Assembly: GCF_000716875.1 (NCBI RefSeq)
Contig: NZ_JNWQ01000086.1
Location: forward strand, 1 to 29,267
Origin: Streptomyces novaecaesareae
GTDB taxonomy: Bacteria; Actinomycetota; Actinomycetes; Streptomycetales; Streptomycetaceae
Direction of reading: 5' to 3'
Length of the DNA: 29,267 nt
The translations under genes and the position numbers were made by a program. This document shows, in pieces, positions 8,067 to 15,407 of this stretch; position 1 is the first letter of the stretch, and every line of letters begins with the position of its first letter. The notes under the pieces are model-generated. The model searched no databases. It had not been told where the DNA came from and saw nothing but the letters and a program-made list of their open reading frames with translations.

Positions 8067-8951
8067 TCACTCCTCCGCGCGGTCGGTGGCGCCGTGGACC
8101 CCGGCGCGCAGCAGCTGGTGGCCGAGGTCGACCAGGGCGCGGCCGACCGCGAACTCGTCGCCGACCTGCGGTGCCGGGGTGTCGCGGGGGTTGCGGCGGG
8201 AGAGGGCGTCGCTGTGCAGGACGTTGCCGTCGGCGTCCAGGACGGCGTGCACCCGGGTGGTGTCCCGGTCCTCGACCACGTGCAGGCTGAGCTGCCAGTC
8301 CTTGGTGCGGACCGCCTGCGCGGCCGCCCCCGCCGCATCATCCGCCGCTGCTGTCGCTGCCGCCGCCGTGGGCCCGTGCGGTGCGGTGGCCGTCCCGTCG
8401 GAGCGGACGATCACCACCGGGCAGCTCCCGTGCACCGCGCAGCGGGCGCTGACCGAGCCGAGCAGCGTCCGGGCGAAGGTGCCCCGGCCGCGGCTGCCCA
8501 GCACCAACAGGTCGGCGTCCTCGGCGGCGTCCAGCAGCACCTCGGCGGCGTGGCCGAGCACCAGGCTCTCCCGCACCTCCACCGAGTGTTCCGGGCCGAG
8601 GATCTCGTTGATCTCGGCGCTCAGCGTGCGGCGGGCGGTCTGCTCGAAGCCGTCGTCCACCATCGGCGCGAACCAGCCGTACAGCGACGGGTACTCCCAG
8701 GCCGCCACCGCGTGCACCGTCGCCCCGGTCAGGACGGCCTGTCCGAGCGCCCAGCGCAGGGCGGCCTTCGAGGGCCCGGAGCCGTCGATGCCGACCACGA
8801 TCCGGTGCTCCCGGCCGGGGGAGGGCGGGGCGCCCCCCGGGTTGCCGGCCGGTTCGGCGGCCGGACTGCCGGCCCGACTGCCGCCCGGGATGCCGCCCGG
8901 TCCGCCGGTCGGTTCGGCGGCCGGTCCGCTGCCCGTGTTGCTGCTGCCCAT
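8067..8951 (-). CDS. Universal stress protein fused to a DUF1876 (dsRBD-like) domain
   Basis: A 294-residue protein in two parts. After a Gly/Pro/Ala-rich N-terminal tail of about 45 residues, a UspA domain begins at HRIVVGIDGSGPSKAALRWA. It ends with LLVLGSRGRGTFARTLLGSVS and GSCPVVIVR, the G-x2-G-x9-G-S/T type nucleotide-binding loop of ATP-binding Usps. An Ala/Thr-rich linker leads to a second domain from KDWQLSLHVVEDRDTTRVHAVL to GDEFAVGRALVDLGHQLLRAG. This resembles DUF1876/Rv2632c-like proteins, which normally stand alone at about 90 residues. The ATG start is fixed by GGAGGT 8 nt upstream; the longer open frame upstream overlaps the divergent CapA gene and is not used. The role is probably stress or hypoxia adaptation, inferred from the family. 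Confidence 0.87.
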   Translation of the reverse strand: MGSSNTGSGPAAEPTGGPGGIPGGSRAGSPAAEPAGNPGGAPPSPGREHRIVVGIDGSGPSKAALRWALGQAVLTGATVHAVAAWEYPSLYGWFAPMVDDGFEQTARRTLSAEINEILGPEHSVEVRESLVLGHAAEVLLDAAEDADLLVLGSRGRGTFARTLLGSVSARCAVHGSCPVVIVRSDGTATAPHGPTAAAATAAADDAAGAAAQAVRTKDWQLSLHVVEDRDTTRVHAVLDADGNVLHSDALSRRNPRDTPAPQVGDEFAVGRALVDLGHQLLRAGVHGATDRAEE

Positions 8952-9192
8952 CACGTCACACCTCCGGACCCCGGCACGGGACGGGTTCCCCGCACCACCA
9001 CGCTGCGCGCCCTCCCCACCGCCGCGCCAGGGACGCGGCGGCCGGGTCGGGCGGGGCGATTGGGACGGGTGGGCCAGGGGAGGGTCCGCCGGTGCCCGTC
9101 CGTGTCCGGAATGTTGCGGGTACGGGTCCGAAGTGTGGTGATCCGGTGGCGTAGGCTGACCGCTCTTGCACCGTCCTCGGGGGGAACCACTC
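8952..9192. other. 241-bp divergent intergenic region
   Basis: No gene was found here. It must hold the promoters of the minus-strand universal stress protein and the plus-strand CapA-like gene. The only recognisable element on the plus strand is TAGGCT at 9152-9157, a possible -10 about 35 nt before the CapA start, without a convincing -35. Confidence 0.5.
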
Positions 9193-10347
9193 ATGCGCCG
9201 TGCCGCGGCCGCCGTCGCGCTGCTCGTCGGACTGACCGCCGTCACCGCCTGCGGGCCGGACGACCCCGCTCCGGCCCCGGCCGGTGCCCCGCCCGTCCCG
9301 ACGTCCGCCCCGACGTCCGCCGCGACGGCCCCGGGCGCCCCGACCGCCGGCGCGGCCCCGAGCAAGAACGCCGCGCCGCGCCCTGACGGCACCATCACCG
9401 TCGCCTTCGCCGGGGACGTCCACTTCGAGGGCCGCACCGAGGCCCGGCTGGCCGTCCAGCCGCCCGAGCCGGCGCTCGGCCCGATCTCCGCCACCCTCGC
9501 CGACGCCGACCTCTCCGTCCTCAACCTGGAGACCGCGATCACCGGGCGCGGCGCCCCGGAGCCCAAGCTGTACACCTTCCGCACCTCGCCCAAGGCGCTC
9601 TCGGTGCTCAAGGACTCGGGCGTCGACGTCGTCTCGATGGCCAACAACCACGCGGTGGACTTCGGCGCCGACGGCCTCACCGACACCCTCGCCGCCAAGG
9701 ACTCCTCGCCGATCCCGGTCGTCGGCGTCGGGCGCAACGCCAAGGAGGCGTACGCCCCGTACGTCACCACCGTGCGCGGGGTGAAGGTCGCCGTGGTCGC
9801 CGCCAGCCAGGTCGAGGACCTCACCAACCAGAAGTGGCGGGCGGGCGCGAACAAGCCGGGCATCGCCTCGGCGCTGGACGTCCCGGCGCTGGTCAAGGCG
9901 GTGGAGACGGCGAAGCAGCAGGCCCCGGTCGTCCTCGTCTACCTGCACTGGGGCGAGGAGGGCAAGGCCTGCCCGACCGCCGCGCAGACCACCGTCGCCA
10001 AGAAGCTCGCCACCGCCGGCGCCACCGCCGTGGTCGGCACCCACGCGCACACCATGGTCGGCTCGGGCATGCTCGGCAACACCTACATCGGGTACGGCTT
10101 CGGCAACTTCCTCTGGTACGGCACCTCCGACTACCCGAACTCCAACGACACCGGCGTCACCACCCTCACCCTCACCGCCGACGGCAAGGTGACCGGCGAG
10201 GCCTTCGCCCCGGCCGCCATCGACGACAAGGGCATCCCCGAGCCGGTCACCGGAGCCACCGCCGAGGCCGCCCTCAAGCGCCGCGACGGCCTGCGCGGCT
10301 GTGCGGGCCTCTCCCCGGCACCGAAGGCCCCCACCGCCTCGCCGTGA
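9193..10347 (+). CDS. CapA/PgsA-family lipoprotein (poly-gamma-glutamate-synthesis-type metallophosphatase fold)
   Basis: A 384-residue predicted lipoprotein. The signal peptide MRRAAAAVALLVGLTAVTAC carries a lipobox with Cys at residue 20. A Pro/Ala-rich linker follows, then the CapA domain: TVAFAGDVHFEGR (metal site), LNLETAITGRGAPEP, DVVSMANNHAVDFG, LVYLHWGEEG, VVGTHAHTMVG and IGYGFGNFLWY. These Asp/Asn/His motifs belong to the calcineurin-like metallophosphatase superfamily. CapA proteins take part in poly-gamma-glutamate capsule export or attachment in Bacillus, but no capB/capC homologue is in the window, so the function here is open. The ATG is supported by GGGGGGAA 6 nt upstream. The stop codon lies within a 16-bp tandem repeat array. 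Confidence 0.88.
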   Translation: MRRAAAAVALLVGLTAVTACGPDDPAPAPAGAPPVPTSAPTSAATAPGAPTAGAAPSKNAAPRPDGTITVAFAGDVHFEGRTEARLAVQPPEPALGPISATLADADLSVLNLETAITGRGAPEPKLYTFRTSPKALSVLKDSGVDVVSMANNHAVDFGADGLTDTLAAKDSSPIPVVGVGRNAKEAYAPYVTTVRGVKVAVVAASQVEDLTNQKWRAGANKPGIASALDVPALVKAVETAKQQAPVVLVYLHWGEEGKACPTAAQTTVAKKLATAGATAVVGTHAHTMVGSGMLGNTYIGYGFGNFLWYGTSDYPNSNDTGVTTLTLTADGKVTGEAFAPAAIDDKGIPEPVTGATAEAALKRRDGLRGCAGLSPAPKAPTASP

Positions 10348-10426
10348 CACCGCCTCGCCGTGGCACCGCCCCGCCGAGACACGGTCAGGCCGTGACACCG
10401 CCCCGCCGCGACACCGCCTCGCCGTG
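10331..10426. repeat. Six degenerate tandem 16-bp repeats across the CapA stop codon
   Basis: Six contiguous 16-mers follow the model ACACCGCCTCGCCGTG; units 2 and 6 match it exactly and unit 1 differs at one base. Unit 4 is the most diverged. Unit 1 encodes the last codons of the CapA-like protein (PTASP), and the TGA spans the border of units 1 and 2. The array therefore continues from coding into non-coding DNA. Confidence 0.88.
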
Positions 10427-10443
10427 ACCCGGCCACGTGGTCA

Positions 10444-10467
10444 TACGATCATCCAGTGTCCGGACAC
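10444..10467 (+). promoter_or_regulatory. Candidate leaderless promoter and palindrome at the GNAT remnant
   Basis: TACGAT (10444-10449) is a reasonable actinomycete -10. A start 6-7 nt downstream would fall on the GTG at 10456, giving a leaderless mRNA. The GTG is the first part of a perfect 12-bp palindrome, GTGTCCGGACAC. No good -35 was seen. Confidence 0.3.
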
Positions 10468-10647
10468 GAGGAACTGACGACGAATCGGCTCTCGCTGCGC
10501 CGCCCGGCCAACCTCGCCTCCCGGCGCGTCGCCCTGCGGGCCGGCCTGCGACGGGTCGAGCACCTGGACGGGGAGGGCTGCGACGGCTTCGACCTGATCT
10601 ACGCGAACAACCTGCCCCGGCTGGGGTCCCGGGGCGACTGTCAGTGA
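10456..10647 (+). pseudogene. GNAT acetyltransferase remnant with internal deletion
   Basis: This 63-residue frame joins the two ends of a GNAT acetyltransferase. The N-terminal MSGHEELTTNRLSLRRP matches the usual beta-1 start of RimJ/RimL-like enzymes (LTTxRLxLRRP). It is followed at once by ANLASRRVALRAGLRRVEHLDG and GFDLIYANNLP, the N-x-x-S-x-R-V-x-x-x-A-G-L motif and last strand of the same fold. The roughly 100 central residues, including the acetyl-CoA loop (Q/RxxGxG/A), are missing without a frameshift. A typical member is about 160-190 residues. The likely cause is a deletion between the similar RRP- and RPA-coding sequences. The protein should be inactive as an acetyltransferase. It could instead be an unrelated short ORF; the identification rests on motif order alone. 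Confidence 0.55.
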
Positions 10648-10688
10648 GGTCTGCCATGCTGGGCGTGACCTGAAGGGGGCGGTGGTTC

Positions 10689-13600
10689 ATGGGTGGGACC
10701 GATACGGCGCGGGGCATGGGGTTTCAGACGGCTTGCGCCCTGCTGCAGTTGATCCGCCTCCCGGAGCAGTATCCGGAGGCCGACACCTTCCGGGTGGAGG
10801 GGGCCGACGAGGCGATCGACTTCGAGGTCCGTGACGTCGAGGGCCGGCCGCTGTTGCTCGCCCAGGCCAAGACGCGGGTCGAGCCGGGTACCTGGTCGGG
10901 TGGGGAGCTGCTCAGGCTCGCCCGTCGGTGGGGAGCGGCGGATCCCGACGGATCGGCGGTGCTGCGGTTCCTCTCGGACGCACCGGTGCACTCGTCCGGG
11001 AAGGCCCTGCGGGACGTGGCCGAACGCGCCCGCGCCGTACCGGACCCGGCGCGGTGGCTGGTGGAGTGCCAGGGCCTGGTGCCGTCCTCCGTCGCCCTCG
11101 TGCCCGAGGACCACGCGCTGCTCCGACGCCTGGAGATCGTCAGCCGGATCGGCCCGTGGGAGCAGATCCTCGACCAGGCGCGGCTGGAGCTGCTGCGGCT
11201 GTCCGCCGTCCCCCTGGCGGCGGCCGAGGTCGACAGCACCATCGACGCACTGTTCGTGAAGCTCTTCCAGCACTCCGGGGACCACCGCCTCGACCGGCGC
11301 ACGCTCCGGCTGGAGGAGCTTCCGTGGCTCGTGCGCGGGCGCCGGACCACGCCCGGAGCCGAGCCCGGCGGGCGGCCCGCACGGGGTCGGGCCCTGCTCC
11401 GGGACGTGCCCTCGGCCGCGGGCGTCCGCGGCCGTGACGAGGAACTCGCCGCACTGCAGGGGCAGTTCGGTCAGGACCCGGACGCCGGAGCGGTCCGCGT
11501 GGTGATGTCCGGGCTCGGCGGCATCGGCAAGTCGAGCATCGCGCGGCTGTACGCCCACCGCTCCCGGGACGCGTACGAGTTCGTCTGGTGGATCCCCTCC
11601 GACACCCGGGAGGACGTCCTCGCCTCCTACCGCCGCATGCTCGCCGAGGAGCAGCAGGAGACCGGACCGGCCGACGAGGCGGAGATCCTCGCCCAGATCG
11701 GCCTCCGACTGGCGCACCTGGGCTCCAGGGTCCTGCTCATCTACGACAACGTCGCCGGCCGGGAGCAGCTGAACGGCCTGCTGCCGGACTGCGACGGCGC
11801 ACACGTGCTGGTCACCACCCGGGATTCGGCCTGGGCGGCGGCCGAGGGCGGGCTGGTGGTGGAACGGATGGCCGCCGCCGAGGCCGCGGCCTGGGCCGGG
11901 GAGCGGCTGCAGGCCGCGACCGGCACCGAGGTCGCCGCGCTGGTCGACGCGGTGGAGGGGATCCCGCTCGCGATCGCCCAGGCCACCGGCTACATCGCGG
12001 CGACCCAGTGCCCGGTCGACGTCTACCTCGCGGAACTCGCCCGGTTCAGGGCCCGGTTGCTCGACGAGCCGGGCTTCGTCCCGCTCGACTACCGCCACGG
12101 CGTGACACTGACGGCGGCCGTCGCCCTGAGCGTGCGCAGGGTGCTCGACCAGGCGCTGAGCTCGCCCGAGGCCTCGGGCCGGCACCTCGCGGGCGAAGTG
12201 CTGGCCCGCTGCGCGCTGCTCGCCCCCGACTTCATCCCGCTCCACCTCGCGACGCTGGACCTCCCGGGCGGATCGGCCGTCTACGGCGCGGTGGCGGAGC
12301 TGCGCAGGTTCTCCCTGGTGGACCCTCGGGACGGCGTGCTGGCGATCCACCGCATCGTCCAGGAGATCGTCCGGGCCTCGCTGGACGGCGAGGCCGTGGA
12401 CATGATGCAGCACCGGTTCCAGCGGAAGCTGGTGATCGGGCTGGCGGACTGCCGGAAGCGGGAGTCGTGGTCCGAGGCCGCCACGCTGATCGAGCACGCC
12501 GTCCACGTGGCGCGCCATGTGCGGAGCAGTGGCTTCGCGGACAGCGACACCGTCGCGGTGCTCAGCAACGTCGCAGGGGCGATCATGACCGTCCACGGCG
12601 ACCTGGTGCGGACCGAGGGGCTGCTGCGCGAGGCGCTGGAGGTGATCGAGCAGGCCGACGAGGGCGTGGTGGACGATCCCGTCTACCGGCGGGCCGCGAC
12701 GACCACCTCCCTGGCCCAGTGCCTCCTCAACCAGACCCGGTTCGTGGAGGCCGCCGACGCGGCGCGGACCGGCTGGCAGCTGCTGGAGGGCGTGGGCACG
12801 CTCGACGCGGACGGCGCGGAGCACCTGCTGCTGGCCTACACGGCCGACATGCGCGCAGCGGTGGCGCTGGACCGCTACTCCGACATCGCGCTGGCCCACG
12901 CCAGGATCGAGGACGCGCTGAGGCGGCTGGACGTGCCGTCGGAGGTGGTCCTGCGGGTCCGGTTGGAGCAGGCGCAGGTGCTCATCTGGAACCAGAGCTG
13001 GGACGACGCGGCCCTGGTCATCGACAGGGCGAAGGAGGACGCCCCGACGGAGGCCGCAGCGAGCGTGGAGCTGCAGTTCCTGGAGGCCATCGTCCATGCG
13101 TCCACGGGCCGGCTGGAGGAGGCACTCGCCGTCACCGCCGGGATCCCGGAACCGGCCGAGCGGGTGGCGGTCGCCGTCCTGCGCCACCACACCGAGCAGA
13201 TGGTCGAGTCGGCCCACGCCGTGATGGTCGGCAGTCAGGCCAGGCACGAGGCGGGGCTGCCGGTCGAGGCCTGGATCCTGCAGGCGGCGGAGTCGATGAT
13301 CGACCGGGCCGAGGCGCTGCTGAAGGAGCACATCGACGCCGGGCCCGAGGCCCTGGCGCCCATCGTCCACCGCCGAGCGATCCTCGCCATGACCCGGTAC
13401 CTGGTGGGGCACGCCGAGGGCCTCGCGGAGTGCGGGGCCCTGATGAGGGAGAGCCTGGAGCTGTTCGAAGCCGCAGGGCACGGCAATGTGCCGCTGGCGG
13501 CCACCGCACGCCGCTATCTGGAGATCGAGGAGCAGGACTTCGCGGTCGATCCCGGTGAGGAAGCCGGCGGAAGCGGGCCGCGGCTCGTCCCGCCGCCTCC

Positions 13601-14237
13601 CTCGGGCGTCGGCGGGCCGCACCGGATGCCCGACTACCCGTGGCGCGATGCCGTGGCACTCACCCGGGTCGCGCCGGCGAACGCCCGCCGGCTCTACAGC
13701 CTGATCGGAGCCACCGCCTACCACCTGGGCGGGCAGGCGGCGCCCTCGTCCCTCTTCCTCGCCTCGGCGTTCGCGTCGGCGCTGCGGGCCCTGGGGGAGA
13801 AGAGCCGGCTGGTCCCCGTGACGGTGCGCGTGCTGCGGGGCGACGGCGAGGCGCTGGACCTGCCCGAGTGGCAGCTCCCGCCGGTGGCCACCGGTGACGG
13901 CGAGCTGCTCGGTCAGGTGGCCGTCTGGTGCGAGGGGTTCGGACGGCTGGTGGATCCGGGGCTGTTGCTCGGTCAGAGCTGGTTCGGGCCCGGTGCGGCG
14001 GAGCGCGCGGTCTTCGAGGCGCCGGCCGTGTTTCCCGCTCCCGCACTGGAGGCGCTGGTCGGCATCAGCCTGGCCTCGCACCGCGACGGGCACCTGCTGA
14101 CGTACGAGCTCCATCCCGGGTGGGGCGAGTTGCTCGCCGCCGCGACGGAACACCTCGACCAGGCGTCGGTCGACGCGTTCGCGCAGGTGCTGGTCGCCTC
14201 GGCGGCGCTGGCTGCCGACGGCGGCTCGCGCAGCTGA
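10689..14237 (+). CDS. Candidate anti-phage STAND protein: DUF4297/Cap4-like nuclease, NB-ARC NTPase, TPR repeats
   Basis: A 1182-residue, single-gene multidomain protein. Residues 10-100 look like a DUF4297/Cap4-type PD-(D/E)xK nuclease: GFQTACALLQLI, then AIDFEV (Asp44) and LLLAQAKTR (Gln59, Lys61). The NB-ARC STAND module begins near residue 245. It has a Walker A, SGLGGIGKSS (Lys near 281), a Walker B-like VLLIYDNV near 350, VLVTTRDSAW and the GIPLAIAQATGYI (GLPLA-type) motif. A winged-helix part follows, then helical TPR-like repeats to about 950. A distinct C-terminal domain of about 200 residues ends the protein. By analogy with Avs and bacterial NLR-like proteins, the repeats would sense a phage product, the NTPase would oligomerise and the nuclease would degrade DNA; this is inference. 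The ATG has GGGGGCGG upstream. It stands alone between the GNAT remnant and a terminator. A SARP/AfsR-like regulator was considered, but no DNA-binding domain is visible. Confidence 0.8.
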   Translation: MGGTDTARGMGFQTACALLQLIRLPEQYPEADTFRVEGADEAIDFEVRDVEGRPLLLAQAKTRVEPGTWSGGELLRLARRWGAADPDGSAVLRFLSDAPVHSSGKALRDVAERARAVPDPARWLVECQGLVPSSVALVPEDHALLRRLEIVSRIGPWEQILDQARLELLRLSAVPLAAAEVDSTIDALFVKLFQHSGDHRLDRRTLRLEELPWLVRGRRTTPGAEPGGRPARGRALLRDVPSAAGVRGRDEELAALQGQFGQDPDAGAVRVVMSGLGGIGKSSIARLYAHRSRDAYEFVWWIPSDTREDVLASYRRMLAEEQQETGPADEAEILAQIGLRLAHLGSRVLLIYDNVAGREQLNGLLPDCDGAHVLVTTRDSAWAAAEGGLVVERMAAAEAAAWAGERLQAATGTEVAALVDAVEGIPLAIAQATGYIAATQCPVDVYLAELARFRARLLDEPGFVPLDYRHGVTLTAAVALSVRRVLDQALSSPEASGRHLAGEVLARCALLAPDFIPLHLATLDLPGGSAVYGAVAELRRFSLVDPRDGVLAIHRIVQEIVRASLDGEAVDMMQHRFQRKLVIGLADCRKRESWSEAATLIEHAVHVARHVRSSGFADSDTVAVLSNVAGAIMTVHGDLVRTEGLLREALEVIEQADEGVVDDPVYRRAATTTSLAQCLLNQTRFVEAADAARTGWQLLEGVGTLDADGAEHLLLAYTADMRAAVALDRYSDIALAHARIEDALRRLDVPSEVVLRVRLEQAQVLIWNQSWDDAALVIDRAKEDAPTEAAASVELQFLEAIVHASTGRLEEALAVTAGIPEPAERVAVAVLRHHTEQMVESAHAVMVGSQARHEAGLPVEAWILQAAESMIDRAEALLKEHIDAGPEALAPIVHRRAILAMTRYLVGHAEGLAECGALMRESLELFEAAGHGNVPLAATARRYLEIEEQDFAVDPGEEAGGSGPRLVPPPPSGVGGPHRMPDYPWRDAVALTRVAPANARRLYSLIGATAYHLGGQAAPSSLFLASAFASALRALGEKSRLVPVTVRVLRGDGEALDLPEWQLPPVATGDGELLGQVAVWCEGFGRLVDPGLLLGQSWFGPGAAERAVFEAPAVFPAPALEALVGISLASHRDGHLLTYELHPGWGELLAAATEHLDQASVDAFAQVLVASAALAADGGSRS

Positions 14238-14272
14238 GATCCGCGTAGCTGAGATCGGCGCAGCCGAGATGC
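14228..14272. repeat. Three tandem 15-bp repeats at the end of the STAND gene
   Basis: Three units follow each other: GCGCAGCTGAGATCC, GCGTAGCTGAGATCG and GCGCAGCCGAGATGC. The stop codon of the STAND gene (TGA) lies inside the first unit, so the array spans the gene end, like the 16-bp array at the CapA gene. Confidence 0.85.
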
Positions 14273-14304
14273 GTCCACCGGGCTGAAGCAAGGACGAGTC
14301 CGAG

Positions 14305-14336
14305 GCCGCCCATCCCCTTCCCGGGGGGTGGGCGGC
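14305..14336 (+). terminator. Hairpin terminator of the STAND gene
   Basis: The stem is GCCGCCCATCCCC, a 6-nt loop, then GGGGGTGGGCGGC: 13 pairs with one T-G wobble. TTCTGTGTGT follows. It lies 67 nt downstream of the STAND gene stop and separates it from the siderophore promoter region. Confidence 0.8.
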
Positions 14337-14464
14337 TTCTGTGTGTCCGGGGGGAGTTGACGTCGGCACGGGCGCCGGCGCGGGCGTCGGGTTGGGCTTC
14401 GGCGCGGGCTTCGTGCGGCTTCACATGGCTTCGCACAGGCTCTCGGCGTGGGCGAACAATTGTG

Positions 14465-14483
14465 TTAGGTTAGGCTTGCCTAA
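14465..14483 (+). promoter_or_regulatory. Iron box (DmdR/IdeR-type) upstream of dhbA
   Basis: TTAGGTTAGGCTTGCCTAA is a 19-bp near-palindrome that closely matches the actinomycete iron box consensus (TTAGGTTAGGCTCACCTAA). It is centred 35 nt before the dhbA start, where a bound Fe(II)-DmdR/IdeR dimer would block transcription. This predicts repression of the dhb genes when iron is sufficient. The 128 bp between the terminator and the box hold no gene. Confidence 0.93.
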
Positions 14484-14508
14484 TCTTGCTGGTCGGAGGG
14501 GATGTCCT

Positions 14509-15291
14509 GTGCAGCAGCAGTCCGAATTCACCGGTGCCGTCGCGATGGTGACCGGTGCCGGGCAGGGCATCGGTGCGGCCGTGGTCCGGGTGCTGGCGGC
14601 CGAGGGGGCCGTCGTCGCGGCGGTGGACCGCAAGGCCGGGGGCCTGGAGGCCCTGGCGGCGGAGGTGCCGGGCGTCAGACCGTACGTGCTGGATGTCGCC
14701 GACGCCCAAGGAGTCGACGAGGCAGTCGAGTTGATCGAGAGTCAACTAGGCTCCATCGCCACGCTCGTGAACGTCGCCGGCATCCTGCGCACCGCTCCGG
14801 TCGTCGAACTCACCGACGCCGACTGGGCGGACACCTTCGCCGTCAACACCACCGGTGTCTTCCACACCGGCCGCGCCGTCGGACGGCGGATGGCGGACCG
14901 GGGGCGCGGCGCCATCGTCACCGTCGGGTCCAACGCCGCCGGGGTGCCGCGAGCCGGGATGGCCGCCTACGCGGCGTCCAAGGCGGCGGCCACCATGTTC
15001 ACCCGCTGCCTGGGGCTGGAACTCGCCCGGTCCGGCGTGCGGTGCAACGTGGTGTCGCCCGGGTCGACCGACACCGAGATGCAGCGCGCGCTGTGGGGCG
15101 AGGATGCCGAGGCGTCCGAACGCCGGGTGATCGACGGCGACTTGGAGGCCTGGCGGGTCGGCATCCCGCTCGGACGGATCGCCGCACCCGCCGACATCGC
15201 GGAGGCGGTGGTGTTCCTGGCCTCCGACCGGGCGCGGCACATCACCATGCACGACCTGTACGTCGACGGCGGCGCGACCCTGCGCGCCTGA
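14509..15291 (+). CDS. dhbA: 2,3-dihydro-2,3-dihydroxybenzoate dehydrogenase
   Basis: A cytosolic short-chain dehydrogenase of 260 residues that oxidises 2,3-dihydro-2,3-dihydroxybenzoate to 2,3-dihydroxybenzoate with NAD, the last step of DHB synthesis. The NAD-binding motif TGAGQGIG is near residue 14, followed by NVAG and the catalytic YAASK (YxxxK) with upstream GSNAAG. The C-terminal [12 protein letters not shown] is the signature that separates EntA/DhbA from general SDRs. The GTG start has GGAGGGG about 7 nt upstream; the longer frame upstream has no ribosome binding site and crosses the iron box. It is the first gene of the iron-box-controlled operon and is followed by a C-rich 116-nt gap before dhbC. 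Confidence 0.95.
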   Translation: MQQQSEFTGAVAMVTGAGQGIGAAVVRVLAAEGAVVAAVDRKAGGLEALAAEVPGVRPYVLDVADAQGVDEAVELIESQLGSIATLVNVAGILRTAPVVELTDADWADTFAVNTTGVFHTGRAVGRRMADRGRGAIVTVGSNAAGVPRAGMAAYAASKAAATMFTRCLGLELARSGVRCNVVSPGSTDTEMQRALWGEDAEASERRVIDGDLEAWRVGIPLGRIAAPADIAEAVVFLASDRARHITMHDLYVDGGATLRA

Positions 15292-15407
15292 GCAGCCCCT
15301 CCGCCCCTCCGTACGTCTGCCCGGTCCCCACCTCCCGCTCCCCGGTTCCCGCTCGCCGCGACCCCGCCGGCTCCCCCGTAGACCCGTCCCAGACTGGAGA
15401 ATCCACC

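Noticed and set aside
8952..9896. A longer N-terminus for the universal stress protein
   Set aside because: The extension overlaps the divergent CapA gene and lacks a ribosome binding site. GGAGGT lies 8 nt before the ATG at 8951.
10689..14237. AfsR/SARP-type regulator
   Set aside because: It has NB-ARC and TPR parts like AfsR, but the N-terminus shows a nuclease-like D...QxK pattern and not a winged-helix plus BTAD domain.
10641..14369. A 1242-residue minus-strand frame opposite the STAND gene
   Set aside because: It is a Gln/Arg/His/Gly-rich shadow typical of high-GC antisense frames with no domain motifs. The plus strand has clear NB-ARC motifs.
14341..14508. An earlier start for dhbA
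   Set aside because: The frame would cross the iron box and has no family similarity. GTG at 14509 has a strong GGAGGGG and matches DhbA length.
15292..15407. Small gene between dhbA and dhbC
   Set aside because: The 116-nt stretch is pyrimidine-rich with no start plus ribosome-site combination other than that of dhbC.
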